Source: Hydrogenophaga pseudoflava (GTDB taxonomy: Bacteria > Pseudomonadota > Gammaproteobacteria > Burkholderiales > Burkholderiaceae_C). Taken from it: a stretch of DNA of 64,000 nt. Shown here in pieces: positions 8,934 to 20,565 of this stretch; within the stretch, counting starts at the first letter, position 1, and the number at the start of each line of letters is the position of its first letter. The notes under the pieces were generated by a model that was not told where the DNA came from, made no database searches, and saw only the letters and a list, made by a program, of their open reading frames with translations. Position numbers and translations under genes: made by a program. Location of the stretch: positions 613,408-677,407 of the forward strand of contig NZ_JAVHJP010000003.1 of the NCBI RefSeq assembly GCF_031020795.1, read 5' to 3'.

Positions 8934-10181
8934 ATGAGCGAACACTTCGACGCCCTGGAAACCCGGTCGCCCGCCGAGCGCGAGGCGGCCCAGATGGCCG
9001 CCCTGCCTGGACAGCTGGCCCACGCCAAGCAGAACAGCGCGGCGTTCGCCGACATCCTGCGCGACATCGATGTGTCGGGCATCAACAGCCGCGCTGCGCT
9101 GACCCGCATCCCGGTGACGCGCAAGAGCGAGCTGCTGGAGCGCCAGAAGGCCAAGCGGCAGCACGATGCCTTCGGTGGCTTCTCGGCCCTGGTGCGCGGA
9201 CCTGCCATGTCGCGCATCTTCGCCAGTCCGGGCCCGATCTACGAACCCGAGGGCACGGGCAAGGACTACTGGCGCGCCGGCCGCGCGCTGTTCGCCGCGG
9301 GTTTTCGCGCCGGCGACCTGGTGCACAACAGCTTCAGCTACCACATGACCCCGGGCGCCTTCATCCTGGAGTCGGGCGCGCATGCGGTGGGATGCACCGT
9401 GTTCCCCGGCGGCGTCGGCCAGACCGAGCAGCAGCTCGAAGCCATGGTCGACCTCCGGCCCAACGCCTACACCGGCACGCCCAGCTTCCTGCGCATCCTG
9501 CTGGAGAAGGCGGCCGAATCCGGCATCGCCCTGCCGAGCCTGACCAAGGCCTCGGTCGGCGGCGAGGCCTGCCCGCCCAGTCTGACGGCTTGGTTCAAGG
9601 AACGTGGCGTGGACGTCTACCAGACTTACGCCACGGCCGACCTGGGCCTGGTGGCCTACGAGACCGCAGCCCGTGAAGGCCTGGTGCTCGACGAAGGCGT
9701 GATCGTGGAGATCGTGCGCCCGGGCACGGGCACCCCGGTGCCCGATGGCGAAGTGGGCGAGCTGGTGGTGACCACGCTGAACGCCGCCTACCCGCTGATC
9801 CGCTTCGGCACAGGCGACCTCTCGGCCATCCTGCCCGGCGCCTGCCCCACCGGCCGCACCGCGCCGCGCATCAAAGGCTGGATGGGCCGCGCCGACCAGA
9901 CCACCAAGATCAAGGGCATGTTCGTGCACCCCTCGCAGGTGGCCGAGATCGCCCGGCGTTTCCCCGAGGTGAAGAAGGCCCGGCTGGTGGTCAGCGGCGA
10001 GATGGCGAACGACGAGATGTGCCTGCAGGTCGAGGCCACCGAGGTCGGCGACGGCCTGCGTGAGCGCATCGAGACCGCGATCCGGGAAGTCACCAAGTTG
10101 CGCGGCGACGTGCAGGTGGTGCGCCCCGGCAGCCTGCCCAACGACGGCAAAGTGATCGAGGACGCGCGCAGCTACAAGTGA
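8934..10181 (+). CDS. Phenylacetate-CoA ligase (PaaK)-like protein with degenerate ATP-binding loop
   Basis: A 415-residue ANL-family protein of the short PaaK type. Visible equivalents of the core motifs are TYATADLGLVAYE near residue 228, RFGTGDL near 290, the hinge RIKGWMGRADQTTKIKGMF near 314, and a C-terminal NDGKVIED lysine. The phosphate-binding loop, normally SSGTTGKPT, instead reads ASPGPIYEPEGTGK near residue 98, so the Ser/Thr-Gly-rich signature is lost. The protein may bind ATP in another way or may have a non-adenylating role. It is last in the LIV-type operon, which thus has two ligase-family genes flanking one transporter. Its substrate is unknown. Confidence 0.8.
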   Translation: MSEHFDALETRSPAEREAAQMAALPGQLAHAKQNSAAFADILRDIDVSGINSRAALTRIPVTRKSELLERQKAKRQHDAFGGFSALVRGPAMSRIFASPGPIYEPEGTGKDYWRAGRALFAAGFRAGDLVHNSFSYHMTPGAFILESGAHAVGCTVFPGGVGQTEQQLEAMVDLRPNAYTGTPSFLRILLEKAAESGIALPSLTKASVGGEACPPSLTAWFKERGVDVYQTYATADLGLVAYETAAREGLVLDEGVIVEIVRPGTGTPVPDGEVGELVVTTLNAAYPLIRFGTGDLSAILPGACPTGRTAPRIKGWMGRADQTTKIKGMFVHPSQVAEIARRFPEVKKARLVVSGEMANDEMCLQVEATEVGDGLRERIETAIREVTKLRGDVQVVRPGSLPNDGKVIEDARSYK

Positions 10182-10298
10182 GCGCGGCCCTCGCCGGCAA
10201 AGGGTTTCCCCCGGGGTGCGGCTACGTAATTTCCGCCATTTCAGGCGCGGTCTTGCGCACTACCATGGGTCTCTGAACATCCCCATAGGAGCACCCGC

Positions 10299-11282
10299 AT
10301 GAAGAAGATCCTGGCCTTCGCACTGACCGCCGCCATTTCGGCCGGCGCCTTCGCCCAAGGCTTCCCAAGCAAGCCCATCACCCTGGTCGTGCCCTTCGCA
10401 GCCGGTGGCCCCACCGACCTCGTGGCCCGCCAGCTCGCCGAAGCCATGCGCAAGCCGCTGGGTGGTGCCTCGGTCGTGGTGGAGAACGCCGCCGGTGCCG
10501 GCGGCACGATCGGCGCCGCCAAGGTGGCTCGCGCCGCGCCGGACGGCCACACCCTGCTGGTCTGGCACATCGGCATGGCCGCCACCGCCAGCCTCTACCG
10601 CAAGCTGCCCTACAAGCCGCTGGAGGACTTCGAGTACCTCGGCATGATCAACGACGTGCCGATGACTCTGATCGGTGCGCCCAAGCTGCCGGCAAGCACC
10701 TACCGCGATTTCGAGAACTACATCCGCGCCAACGGTGGCAAGCTGAATCTGGCGCACGCCGGCCTGGGTTCCGCCTCCCATCTGTGCGGCCTGATGTGGC
10801 AATCGGCGGTCAAGCTGGACAAGGCCATGACCACGATCGCCTACCGCGGCACGGGCCCGGCCATGAACGACCTGATCGGCGGCCAGGTGGACGTGATGTG
10901 CGACCAGACCACCAACACCACCGCGCAGATCGAAGGCGGTCGCGTCAAGGCCTTCGCCGTCACCACCGCCAAGCCGCTGTCCACCCACAAGCTGCTCAAG
11001 GACTACCCCTCGCTGCAGGAAATGGGTCTCAAGGGCTTCAACCTGACCATCTGGCACGCGATGTACGCACCGAAGGGCACGCCCGCCGACGTGCAGAAGA
11101 AGCTCAACGATGCCCTGCTGGTCGCCCTCAAGGACCCGGACTTCATCAAGAAGCAGAACGAACTGGGCGCCATCGTGGTCACCGACAACCGCGTGACGCC
11201 GGCCGGCCACAAGGCCTTCGTGTCCAGCGAGATCACCAAGCTCAAGGCCGCCATCGACGCGGCCGGCGAATTCGCTGACTGA
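10299..11282 (+). CDS. Bug/TctC-family periplasmic solute-binding protein
   Basis: A 327-residue extracytoplasmic receptor. It has a signal peptide with likely cleavage after AFA (about residue 19). The Bug-family opening follows: FPSKPITLVVPFAAGGPTDLVARQLA. A TctA/TctB transporter pair normally works with such receptors, but none is encoded nearby; orphan Bug receptors are very common in beta-proteobacteria. An AGGAG site lies 7 bases before the ATG. A strong terminator follows at 11327-11352, so it is transcribed separately from the anthranilate operon. The ligand is probably a carboxylate, given the neighbours, but this is inference. Confidence 0.88.
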   Translation: MKKILAFALTAAISAGAFAQGFPSKPITLVVPFAAGGPTDLVARQLAEAMRKPLGGASVVVENAAGAGGTIGAAKVARAAPDGHTLLVWHIGMAATASLYRKLPYKPLEDFEYLGMINDVPMTLIGAPKLPASTYRDFENYIRANGGKLNLAHAGLGSASHLCGLMWQSAVKLDKAMTTIAYRGTGPAMNDLIGGQVDVMCDQTTNTTAQIEGGRVKAFAVTTAKPLSTHKLLKDYPSLQEMGLKGFNLTIWHAMYAPKGTPADVQKKLNDALLVALKDPDFIKKQNELGAIVVTDNRVTPAGHKAFVSSEITKLKAAIDAAGEFAD

Positions 11283-11326
11283 GTGCAGCGCGGGGACGCG
11301 TTTGCAGGGTCCTCGCCGCCGCCCCC

Positions 11327-11352
11327 AGGCCACCAGCAGGTGGCCTTTTTTT
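11327..11352 (+). terminator. Rho-independent terminator after the Bug gene
   Basis: An 8-bp stem AGGCCACC/GGTGGCCT with loop AGCA is followed by a run of seven T (11346-11352). It ends transcription of the Bug gene. A weaker effect on the convergent DUF1840 gene is possible but there is no A-run on the other side. Confidence 0.9.
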
Positions 11353-11379
11353 CGTCTGCGAACGTCTCCGGACCGAAGA

Positions 11380-11706
11380 TCAGACGCCCCAGACCACCTC
11401 GACCTCGGCCTTCGAGCAGCGCTGCAGCATCTCGATCAGTGGTGCGGCGCGCATGCGCAGGCTGACCGCGTCGAACTGCGGCACCGGCTCGCCGTTGGCC
11501 AGGGCTTCGTCCTTCATCTTCTCCTGGGCCTCTTCCTCGGCCTGCGCCGCCGCCCGCAGGGCCGCGATCGCGCCCGGCATCTCTTCGGGCCTCAGGATGC
11601 CGGGCCCGGCAACGTCCTTGCCCAGGATTTCCAGAATGCGCTTGCCGTTCGCCTGAAGCATCACGAGATCGCCGGTTTCGCGGGATTTGAATCGGTACAG
11701 GGACAT
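11380..11706 (-). CDS. DUF1840 family protein
   Basis: A 108-residue soluble protein beginning MSLYRFKSRETGDLVML, the hallmark start of DUF1840, a small family largely restricted to beta-proteobacteria. It has no signal peptide or membrane segment. A helical, Glu/Ala-rich centre (AALRAAAQAEEEAQEKMKDE) is visible. The frame extends 14 codons upstream, but the GAGGAGGAATTCCGA ribosome site fixes the start at 11706. It is divergent from the anthranilate operon and shares its upstream region. The molecular function is unknown. Confidence 0.85.
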   Translation of the reverse strand: MSLYRFKSRETGDLVMLQANGKRILEILGKDVAGPGILRPEEMPGAIAALRAAAQAEEEAQEKMKDEALANGEPVPQFDAVSLRMRAAPLIEMLQRCSKAEVEVVWGV

Positions 11707-11784
11707 TCGGAATTCCTCCTCTGACAACGCTGCGCTGCATTCTTGCACCGTTCGGCGGCCGCTCGTCCCGACCCTTCCCCCCTG

Positions 11785-11833
11785 CGGGTTAACCCGGTTG
11801 TTCGCACATAGTTCAGGTCTAAACTAATCAGAC
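11785..11833 (+). promoter_or_regulatory. Promoter and palindromic operators of the anthranilate operon
   Basis: Two palindromes lie just before the first gene. CGGGTTAACCCG (11785-11796) is a perfect 12-mer. AGTTCAG-GT-CTAAACT (11810-11825) is a near-perfect 16-mer of the size MarR dimers bind. A weak sigma-70 pair fits over it: TTGTTC (11798-11803), 16 nt, TAAACT (11820-11825). This places the start point at about 11832-11834, on the ATG. No Shine-Dalgarno precedes that ATG. The inferred picture is repression by the MarR protein encoded second in the operon, with a leaderless or nearly leaderless message. Confidence 0.5.
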
Positions 11834-14211
<2,378 letters not shown>

Positions 14212-14215
<4 letters not shown>

Positions 14216-14697
14216 CCACCATGCCCGACACGCTCGATCTCGAAGCCCGCGCCCACAGCGAACATGCGCAGGAGCTGCGCCTGTGGCTGCGGCTGCTGGC
14301 CTGTTCGCAACTGATCGAGAAGCGCGTGCGCGCCGGCCTGCGCGAGCGGTTCGACACCACGCTGCCGCGCTTCGACCTGATGGCCCAGCTCGAACGCCAC
14401 CCCGAAGGCCTGAAGATGAAGGAGCTGTCGCAGCGCCTGATGGTCACCGGCGGCAACGTCACCGGCATCACCGACCAGCTGGTTTCCGAAGGGCTGGTGG
14501 AGCGCGTGGGCGTCGAGGGCGACCGGCGCGCCTTCCTCGTTCGCCTCACGCCCGAGGGCCGCAGCGCGTTTGAACGCATGGCCGTGCAGCACGAGCAGTG
14601 GATCGTGCAGGCCTTCGAAGGCCTGAGCGCCAAGGACCTGGACCAGCTGCACAAGCTGCTGGGCAAAGTGAAACAGCACCAACTGGACCTCGAATGA
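14212..14697 (+). CDS. MarR-family transcriptional regulator
   Basis: A 161-residue winged-helix regulator. The recognition region [34 protein letters not shown] and the wing [12 protein letters not shown] are typical of MarR/HpaR proteins that sense aromatic acids or their CoA thioesters. It overlaps the preceding gene by four bases and the next by four, so it is made with the enzymes it probably controls. The palindrome at 11810-11825 before the first gene is the likely operator. The ligand is inferred to be 2-aminobenzoyl-CoA or a related thioester; nothing in the sequence proves this. Confidence 0.9.
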
Positions 14698-15548
14698 AGC
14701 ACCCCATCCCCGACCACAACCCCATGCGCGGCCAGTACCGCACCGTCGCCGCCGAGCAGCCCCGGCACTTCGCCCTCAGCGTGGCCGAGGGTGTGGCCAC
14801 CGTCACGCTCAACCGGCCCGAGCGCAAGAACCCGCTGACCTTCGACTCCTACGCCGAGCTGCGCGACTGGTTTCTGGGCCTGCAGCGTGCCACCGACATC
14901 AAGGCCGTGGTGATCACCGGTGCAGGCGGCAACTTCTGCTCCGGCGGCGACGTGCACGAGATCATCGGCCCGCTCACGAAGATGAGCATGCCTGAACTGC
15001 TGGCCTTCACGCGCATGACCGGCGCGCTGGTCAGCGCCATGCGCGCCTGCCCGCAGCCCATCGTGGCCGCGCTGGACGGCGTGTGCGCTGGCGCGGGCGC
15101 GATGATGGCACTGGCCTCGGACCTGCGCCTGGGCACGCCTGGGGCCACGGTCGCCTTCCTGTTCACACGCGTCGGCCTGGCCGGCGCCGACATGGGCGCC
15201 TGCGCCCTGCTGCCGCGCATGATCGGCCAGGGTCGCGCCAGCGAACTGCTGTTCACCGGCCGCGCCATGAGCGCGCAGGAGGGCCAGGCCTGGGGCTTCT
15301 TCAATGCGCTGCACGACAGCGAAGCGCTGCTGCCCGCCGCGCTCAAGCTCGCCGGGCAGCTTGCGCAAGGTCCCACTTTTGCGCACGGCATGACCAAGAC
15401 CATGCTCCACCAGGAATGGGCCATGACGCTGGACCAGGCCATCGAGGCCGAAGCGCAGGCCCAGGCCATCTGCATGCAGACGCAGGACTTCCGCCGCGCC
15501 TACGAGGCCTTCGCCGCCAAGCAGCGCCCGCAGTTCGAGGGGGACTGA
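14694..15548 (+). CDS. Enoyl-CoA hydratase/isomerase family protein of the anthranilate operon
   Basis: A 284-residue crotonase-fold protein. The oxyanion-hole segments are [12 protein letters not shown] near residue 82 and the [17 protein letters not shown] region near 129. The position of the second catalytic acid lies in [18 protein letters not shown] near 163, where Asp stands in for the usual Glu of hydratases. The start at 14694 overlaps the MarR stop (ATGA); a longer in-frame opening upstream lies inside the MarR gene and is not used. It probably hydrates the ring-derived enoyl-CoA formed after the monooxygenase/reductase step. Confidence 0.87.
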   Translation: MKHPIPDHNPMRGQYRTVAAEQPRHFALSVAEGVATVTLNRPERKNPLTFDSYAELRDWFLGLQRATDIKAVVITGAGGNFCSGGDVHEIIGPLTKMSMPELLAFTRMTGALVSAMRACPQPIVAALDGVCAGAGAMMALASDLRLGTPGATVAFLFTRVGLAGADMGACALLPRMIGQGRASELLFTGRAMSAQEGQAWGFFNALHDSEALLPAALKLAGQLAQGPTFAHGMTKTMLHQEWAMTLDQAIEAEAQAQAICMQTQDFRRAYEAFAAKQRPQFEGD

Positions 15549-15549
15549 A

Positions 15550-16755
15550 ATGGTCGCCTTTGAACACCCCCATCCACACGGTGCGCTGGCACCGACCGCG
15601 CACCTCGAACTGCCCTTCTTCGACGACGCGCACCGGGCGCTGGCCAACGGACTGGTGGCTTGGGCACGTGAACAGCACGTCGACGAGACCGACGACCGCG
15701 CCGCCTGCAAGGAATGGGTACGCCGACTGGGCGCGGCCGGCTGGCTGCGCTACTGCGTGCCAGAGGCCCATGGCGGCGCCCTGCCCGCGCTCGACTCGCG
15801 CGCCCTGGTGATCCTGCGCGAGACCCTGGCCTACCACTCGCCGCTGGCCGACTTTGCCTTCGCCATGCAGGGCCTGGGCAGCGGCGCCATCACGCTCGCC
15901 GGCACGCCCGCCCAGCAGGCCCGCTACCTGCGCGCCGTCGCCTCGGGCGAGAAGATCGCCGCCTTCGCGCTGAGCGAACCCGGGGCCGGCTCCGACGTCG
16001 CGGCCATGGCCCTGCGCGCCACACCCGATGCGAACGGCTGGCGCCTGGACGGCCAGAAGACCTGGATCAGCAACGGCGGCATGGCCGACTTCTACGTCAC
16101 CTTCGCCAAGACCGACCCCGACGCCGGCGCGCGCGGCATCAGCGCCTTCATCGTCGACGCCGACACCCCGGGACTGGACATCAGCGCCCACATCCAGGTG
16201 ATGGCCCCGCACCCGCTGGCCACGCTCACTTTCAGCGGCTGCGCGGTCGCGCAGGACACCCTGGTCGGACCCGTCAACGGGGGCTTCAAGCTCGCCATGC
16301 AGACGCTGGACATCTTCCGCGCCTCCGTCGCCGCAGCCGCATTGGGGATGGCGCGCCGGGCCCTGGCCGAGGCCGTGCACCACGCCAAGACACGCCAGAT
16401 GTTCGGCCAGACCCTGGCCGACTTCCAGCTCACGCAGGCCAAGCTCGGCGAGATGACCGCACTCGTTGACGCCGCGGCCCTGCTGACCTACCGCGCCGCC
16501 TGGCAACGCGACCGCAGCACCACCAGTGGCGCCGGCACCCCGGCCTACACCGCCGCCGCCGCGGCCGCCAAGCTCACCGCCACCGAGAACGCGCAGAAGG
16601 TGATCGACATGGCGCTGCAGATGTTCGGCGGCCGCGGCGTGCAGGTGGGTAGCGTGGTCGAGCACCTCTACCGCGACATCCGTTCGTTGCGCATCTATGA
16701 AGGCGCGAGCGAGGTGCAGCTGCTGATCCTCGGCAAGCACGCCCTGAAGGGCTGA
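15550..16755 (+). CDS. Acyl-CoA dehydrogenase family protein of the anthranilate operon
   Basis: A 401-residue FAD enzyme of the acyl-CoA dehydrogenase fold. The flavin-contact segment [15 protein letters not shown] is near residue 139, KTWISNGG near 169, and the C-terminal [13 protein letters not shown] near 381. The Glu of YEG is at the usual base position of medium-chain-type enzymes. It lies one base after the hydratase gene. It should oxidise an alicyclic or acyl-CoA intermediate in the beta-oxidation-like lower route, passing electrons to electron-transfer flavoprotein encoded elsewhere. Confidence 0.88.
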   Translation: MVAFEHPHPHGALAPTAHLELPFFDDAHRALANGLVAWAREQHVDETDDRAACKEWVRRLGAAGWLRYCVPEAHGGALPALDSRALVILRETLAYHSPLADFAFAMQGLGSGAITLAGTPAQQARYLRAVASGEKIAAFALSEPGAGSDVAAMALRATPDANGWRLDGQKTWISNGGMADFYVTFAKTDPDAGARGISAFIVDADTPGLDISAHIQVMAPHPLATLTFSGCAVAQDTLVGPVNGGFKLAMQTLDIFRASVAAAALGMARRALAEAVHHAKTRQMFGQTLADFQLTQAKLGEMTALVDAAALLTYRAAWQRDRSTTSGAGTPAYTAAAAAAKLTATENAQKVIDMALQMFGGRGVQVGSVVEHLYRDIRSLRIYEGASEVQLLILGKHALKG

Positions 16756-16768
16756 CACGGAGACTTTC

Positions 16769-18427
16769 ATGGCCTCACATCCTTCCGCCCAGACCGACCG
16801 CTTTGTGCACGACCGCCTGCCGCCGCCGGAGCAATGGCCCGAACTGCGCTACGACCTGCCCGAGCTGCAGGCGCTGCCCGCGCAGCTCAACCTGGTGCAG
16901 GTGCTGTTCGAACGCGCCTTCGCCGCCGGGCACGCCGAGCGCCCGCTGTTCCGCAACGACGAGCGCACGCTCAGCTACGCCCAGGCCCACCTCGAAGTGA
17001 ACCGCTTGAGCCATGTGCTGGTCGACATGGGTCTGGAGCCGGGCAACCGGGTCCTGTTGCGCGGCGGCAACTCGATCGCGATGGCTTTGGCCTGGCTGGC
17101 GGTGGTGCAGAGCGGCCTGATCGCCGTGGCCACCATGCCGCTGCTGCGTGCCACGGAACTCAAGGCCATCATCGACAAGTCGCGCCCTTCGGCTGCGCTG
17201 TGTGATGTGAAGCTGCAGGACGAGCTTAAGGCTGCGCTGGCGCTGAGCCAGGATACGGCGACCTTGCCGCTGCGGGTGTTCAACACGGGCGATGCCGCCG
17301 TGGCCTTGCCCGATTCGCTCGAAGCCCTCGCCCGCCACGCCAGCGATCAGGCCACGTCCTGCCCCACCAGCGCCGACGACATCGCGCTGCTGGCCTTCAC
17401 CTCCGGCACCACCGGCAATCCCAAGGCCGCGGCTCACTCCCACCGCGACGTGATCGCCGCCTGCGAAACCTGGCCGCGCCACGTGCTGCGCGCCGCGCCC
17501 GACGACATCGTCATGGGCTCGCCACCGCTGGCCTTCACCTTCGGCCTCGGCGGCCTGCTGGTGTTCCCGATGTGGGCGGGGGCGTCGGTCTACTTCCCGG
17601 CCATTCCCTACACCCCCGAGGCCATGGTCAAGCTCATCGGTCAGGTCGGCGCCACCATCTGCTACACCGCGCCCACCTTCTACCGGCAGATGGCGCCGTT
17701 CGCGAAGCAGCACGGCATCGGCCGGTTGCGCATCAGCGTGAGTGCCGGCGAAGGCCTGCCAGACGCCACGCGCCAGCTCTGGAAGGACGCCAGTGGCCTC
17801 GAGATGCTCGACGGCATCGGCGCCACCGAAATGTTCCACATCTTCATCTCGGCCGCCCCGGAGAATGTGAAGCGGGGCGCCATTGGCAAAGTGGTGCCAG
17901 GCTACGAAGCGAAGATCGTCGACGAGAAGGGCACCGAATTACCACGGGGCCACGTCGGGCGGCTGGCGGTCAAAGGCCCGACCGGCTGCCGGTACCTGAA
18001 CGACGCACGCCAGGCCAACTACGTGCAAGGTGGTTGGAACTACCCCGGCGATGCCTTCCTGGAAGACGAGGACGGTTACTTCGTCTACCAGGCACGCACC
18101 GACGACATGATCATCACCGCCGGCTACAACGTGGCCGGGCCTGAGGTGGAGGCTGCCCTGCTGCAGCACCCGGCGGTGGCCGAATGCGGCGTGGTCGGGC
18201 GGCCCGACGACGAGCGCGGCATGGTCATCCTGGCCTACGTGGTGCTCAAACCAGGCCAAGCGGCCGATGCGGCCCAGGTCAAGGCGCTGCAGGACCACGT
18301 CAAGCACACGCTGGCGCCCTACAAATACCCACGCGAGGTGCGCTTTGTCGGCACCTTGCCCCGCACCGAAACCGGCAAGCTGCAGCGCTTTGCTCTGCGC
18401 AGAATGGCCTCTGAGCCCGCGGCCTGA
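16769..18427 (+). CDS. 2-aminobenzoate-CoA ligase-like (benzoate-CoA ligase family)
   Basis: A 552-residue AMP-forming ligase. The ATP loop FTSGTTGNPKAA is near residue 210, the A5 motif GIGATEMFHIF near 350, and the A10 lysine in TETGKLQRF near 535. IGATEMFHIF is the form seen in the benzoate/2-aminobenzoate-CoA ligase branch, as opposed to YGxTE in fatty-acid enzymes. It would convert anthranilate to anthraniloyl-CoA, the substrate of the bifunctional enzyme encoded first in the operon. The start at 16769 follows a CGGAGA site. A related aromatic substrate such as benzoate or salicylate cannot be excluded from sequence. Confidence 0.85.
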   Translation: MASHPSAQTDRFVHDRLPPPEQWPELRYDLPELQALPAQLNLVQVLFERAFAAGHAERPLFRNDERTLSYAQAHLEVNRLSHVLVDMGLEPGNRVLLRGGNSIAMALAWLAVVQSGLIAVATMPLLRATELKAIIDKSRPSAALCDVKLQDELKAALALSQDTATLPLRVFNTGDAAVALPDSLEALARHASDQATSCPTSADDIALLAFTSGTTGNPKAAAHSHRDVIAACETWPRHVLRAAPDDIVMGSPPLAFTFGLGGLLVFPMWAGASVYFPAIPYTPEAMVKLIGQVGATICYTAPTFYRQMAPFAKQHGIGRLRISVSAGEGLPDATRQLWKDASGLEMLDGIGATEMFHIFISAAPENVKRGAIGKVVPGYEAKIVDEKGTELPRGHVGRLAVKGPTGCRYLNDARQANYVQGGWNYPGDAFLEDEDGYFVYQARTDDMIITAGYNVAGPEVEAALLQHPAVAECGVVGRPDDERGMVILAYVVLKPGQAADAAQVKALQDHVKHTLAPYKYPREVRFVGTLPRTETGKLQRFALRRMASEPAA

Positions 18428-18448
18428 ACCTCAAGAAAGACCTTCCTC

Positions 18449-18841
18449 ATGCAATTCCTACAACCGCCCGGCTGGTCCACCCCAAAAGGCTACGCCAACG
18501 GCGTGGCCGCGAAAGGCACGCTGGTCTTCGTCGGTGGTCAGATCGGCTGGAACGGCGACCAGGTGTTCGAGAGCGACGACTTCATCGCCCAGACGAAACA
18601 GGCCCTGCAGAACGTGAACGCGGTGCTGGCCTGTGCCGGCGCCGGTCCAGAGCACATGGTTCGCATGACTTGGTACATCACAGACCGCGACGAGTACAAC
18701 GCCCGCCTCCGCGAACTCGGCTCGGTGTACCGGGAAGTGATGGGTAAGTGTTTCCCGGCCATGACCTGCGTCGAGGTCAGCCGGCTGGTCGAAGCGCGCG
18801 CCAAGGTGGAGATCGAGGTGACGGCGGTCGTCCCGGATTGA
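18449..18841 (+). CDS. Rid-family (YjgF/YER057c/UK114) protein lacking the catalytic Arg105
   Basis: A 130-residue protein that should form the trimeric chorismate-mutase-like fold of the Rid family. The family's last block reads FPAMTCVEVSRLVE. Archetypal RidA enzymes have Arg at residue 105 in FPARSCVEV; here residue 105 is Met. It therefore belongs to a non-archetypal Rid group, and imine/enamine deaminase activity of the RidA type is not expected. Its place at the end of the anthranilate operon suggests a role with the amino-oxo-cyclohexene-CoA intermediate. A bidirectional terminator follows at 18869. Confidence 0.9.
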   Translation: MQFLQPPGWSTPKGYANGVAAKGTLVFVGGQIGWNGDQVFESDDFIAQTKQALQNVNAVLACAGAGPEHMVRMTWYITDRDEYNARLRELGSVYREVMGKCFPAMTCVEVSRLVEARAKVEIEVTAVVPD

Positions 18842-18868
18842 GCCCGGAGAGTCCCCTGGACGCAGCAA

Positions 18869-18898
18869 CAAAAAAGCCCGCATCAGCGGGCTTTTTTG
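18869..18898. terminator. Bidirectional rho-independent terminator
   Basis: A run of A, a GCCCG-CATCA-CGGGC stem-loop and a run of six T form a symmetrical terminator. It lies between the convergent Rid gene (+) and initiator tRNA (-). Reading either way gives a GC stem followed by U, so it can end the anthranilate operon as well as the rplQ-tRNA transcript. Confidence 0.92.
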
Positions 18899-18921
18899 AG
18901 GAACTCTGGTCAGTTCCGGAT

Positions 18922-18998
<77 letters not shown>

Positions 18999-19009
18999 TC
19001 AAGCCTTAA

Positions 19010-19018
19010 ATTATATCA
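19010..19018 (-). promoter_or_regulatory. Extended -10 promoter of tRNA-fMet overlapping the rplQ stop codon
   Basis: Read on the minus strand the sequence is TGATATAAT: a perfect TATAAT (19015-19010) with an upstream TGn element (19018-19016). The TGn is the rplQ stop codon itself. The expected start point near 19003 is about five bases before the mature tRNA 5' end at 18998. No good -35 is visible, as is usual for extended -10 promoters. Confidence 0.6.
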
Positions 19019-19411
19019 CGCTTTTTCGCCGTCGGCAGCCGGAGCGGTTTCTGGCGCACGATCCACCAGTTCCACGAGTGCCATCGGAGCGTTGTCGCCC
19101 ACGCGGAAGCCCATCTTCAGGATGCGGGTGTAGCCGCCGGGACGAGCCTTGAAGCGCGGACCCAACTCGTCAAACAGCTTGACGACCACATCGCGGTCGC
19201 GCAGGCGGTTGAAGGCGAGGCGGCGGTTGGCCACGGTGGCTTCCTTGGCCAGGGTGATCATGGGTTCGACCACACGGCGCAGTTCCTTGGCCTTGGGCAG
19301 GGTGGTCTTGATGACTTCGTGCGTCAGCAGCGAGTTCATCATGTTGCGCAGCATCGCCTGGCGGTGCTCGCTGGTGCGGTTGAGTTTGCGAAGTCCGTGT
19401 CCGTGACGCAT
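19016..19411 (-). CDS. rplQ: 50S ribosomal protein L17
   Basis: A 131-residue protein starting [24 protein letters not shown], the classic L17 start. It lines the region of the 50S subunit near the exit tunnel. The acidic C-terminal tail ([11 protein letters not shown]) is typical of beta-proteobacteria. It is the last protein gene of the alpha operon, 73 bp after rpoA, and its TGA stop doubles as part of the tRNA-fMet promoter. Confidence 0.98.
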   Translation of the reverse strand: MRHGHGLRKLNRTSEHRQAMLRNMMNSLLTHEVIKTTLPKAKELRRVVEPMITLAKEATVANRRLAFNRLRDRDVVVKLFDELGPRFKARPGGYTRILKMGFRVGDNAPMALVELVDRAPETAPAADGEKA

Positions 19412-19484
19412 GGTGATTTCCTTTCAGTGTTTTGCCCCCAGCCGGATCAGGTACTGGAGGTTCGTCAGACGTTGATTGACGGGA

Positions 19485-20471
19485 TCAGTGTTTGTCGAGA
19501 CCGGCCGGTGGCCAGTTTTCGAGCTTCATGCCCAAGGTCAGGCCGCGCGAAGCGAGCACTTCCTTGATTTCGTTGAGCGACTTGCGGCCCAGGTTGGGGG
19601 TCTTGAGCAGCTCGTTCTCGGTGCGCTGGATCAGGTCACCGATGTAGTAGATGTTCTCGGCCTTGAGGCAGTTGGCCGAGCGAACGGTGAGTTCGAGCTC
19701 GTCCACCGGACGCAGGAGGATCGGGTCGAACTGCTGCGAGCTGCGCTGGGCGGGCTGGTCGAAGGCCGACAGTTCCACACCTTCGAGCTGTGCAAACACG
19801 GCCAGCTGCTCCACCAGGATCTTGGCAGAGGCACGCACGGCTTCTTCGGGACCGATCGAGCCATTGGTCTCGATCTCGAGCACCAGCTTGTCCAGGTCGG
19901 TGCGCTGCTCCACACGGGCGCTCTCGACCGTGTAGCTCACGCGCTTGACCGGCGAGAAGGACGCATCGAGAACGATGCGGCCCAGGGAACGAGATGCGTC
20001 GTCGTTGCGACGCAGGCTGCCCGGCACATAGCCACGGCCCTTTTCCACCTTGATCTGCATATCCAGCTTGGCACCGGCCGACAGCGTGGCGATCACGTGA
20101 CCAGGGTTGACGATCTCGACGTCGTGCGGCGTCTGAATATCGGCGGCCGTGACCACGCCTTCGCCGTCCTTGCGCAGGCTCAGGGTGACTTCGTCGCGGT
20201 TGTGCAGCTTGAAGACCACGCCCTTGAGGTTCAGGAGCATGTTGACAACATCTTCCTGGACGCCGTCGATGGAGGAATACTCGTGCACCACACCGGCGAT
20301 GGTCACCTCGGTCGGTGCGTGACCGACCATGGACGACAGCAGCACACGGCGCAGGGCGTTGCCCAGGGTGTGTCCATAACCGCGCTCGAAAGGCTCCAGA
20401 GTCACCTTGGCGCGGTTGGTCGAGACTTGCTCGACATTGATGGTTTTGGGCTTGAGCAGATTGTTCAGCAT
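19485..20471 (-). CDS. rpoA: DNA-directed RNA polymerase subunit alpha
   Basis: A 328-residue subunit. The N-terminal dimerisation domain contains [24 protein letters not shown] (residues 26-49). The C-terminal domain after a linker near 235 has the helix-hairpin-helix [24 protein letters not shown] that contacts UP elements and activators. The start is at the usual place, fourteen residues before the VSTNRAKV segment. It lies in the order rpsM-rpsK-rpsD-rpoA-rplQ, as in other bacteria. Confidence 0.98.
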   Translation of the reverse strand: MLNNLLKPKTINVEQVSTNRAKVTLEPFERGYGHTLGNALRRVLLSSMVGHAPTEVTIAGVVHEYSSIDGVQEDVVNMLLNLKGVVFKLHNRDEVTLSLRKDGEGVVTAADIQTPHDVEIVNPGHVIATLSAGAKLDMQIKVEKGRGYVPGSLRRNDDASRSLGRIVLDASFSPVKRVSYTVESARVEQRTDLDKLVLEIETNGSIGPEEAVRASAKILVEQLAVFAQLEGVELSAFDQPAQRSSQQFDPILLRPVDELELTVRSANCLKAENIYYIGDLIQRTENELLKTPNLGRKSLNEIKEVLASRGLTLGMKLENWPPAGLDKH

Positions 20472-20565
20472 TCAAACTTCCTTCAGTTCCCTCGGCTCGT
20501 TACACCGATAAGGCAGACGGAGCATGGCCCGGCCGCGCTTTGTGCAGCGCCGACCGGGAACGAAA

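Noticed and set aside
6506..9217. A 903-codon minus-strand frame opposite the binding protein and LivF-like genes
   Set aside because: Same shadow-frame composition, and it spans the intergenic hairpins of a supported operon.
10182..10298. A TACGTA motif (10223-10228) as a regulator site before the Bug gene
   Set aside because: A single 6-mer palindrome without a second copy or clear promoter context is not enough to support a call.
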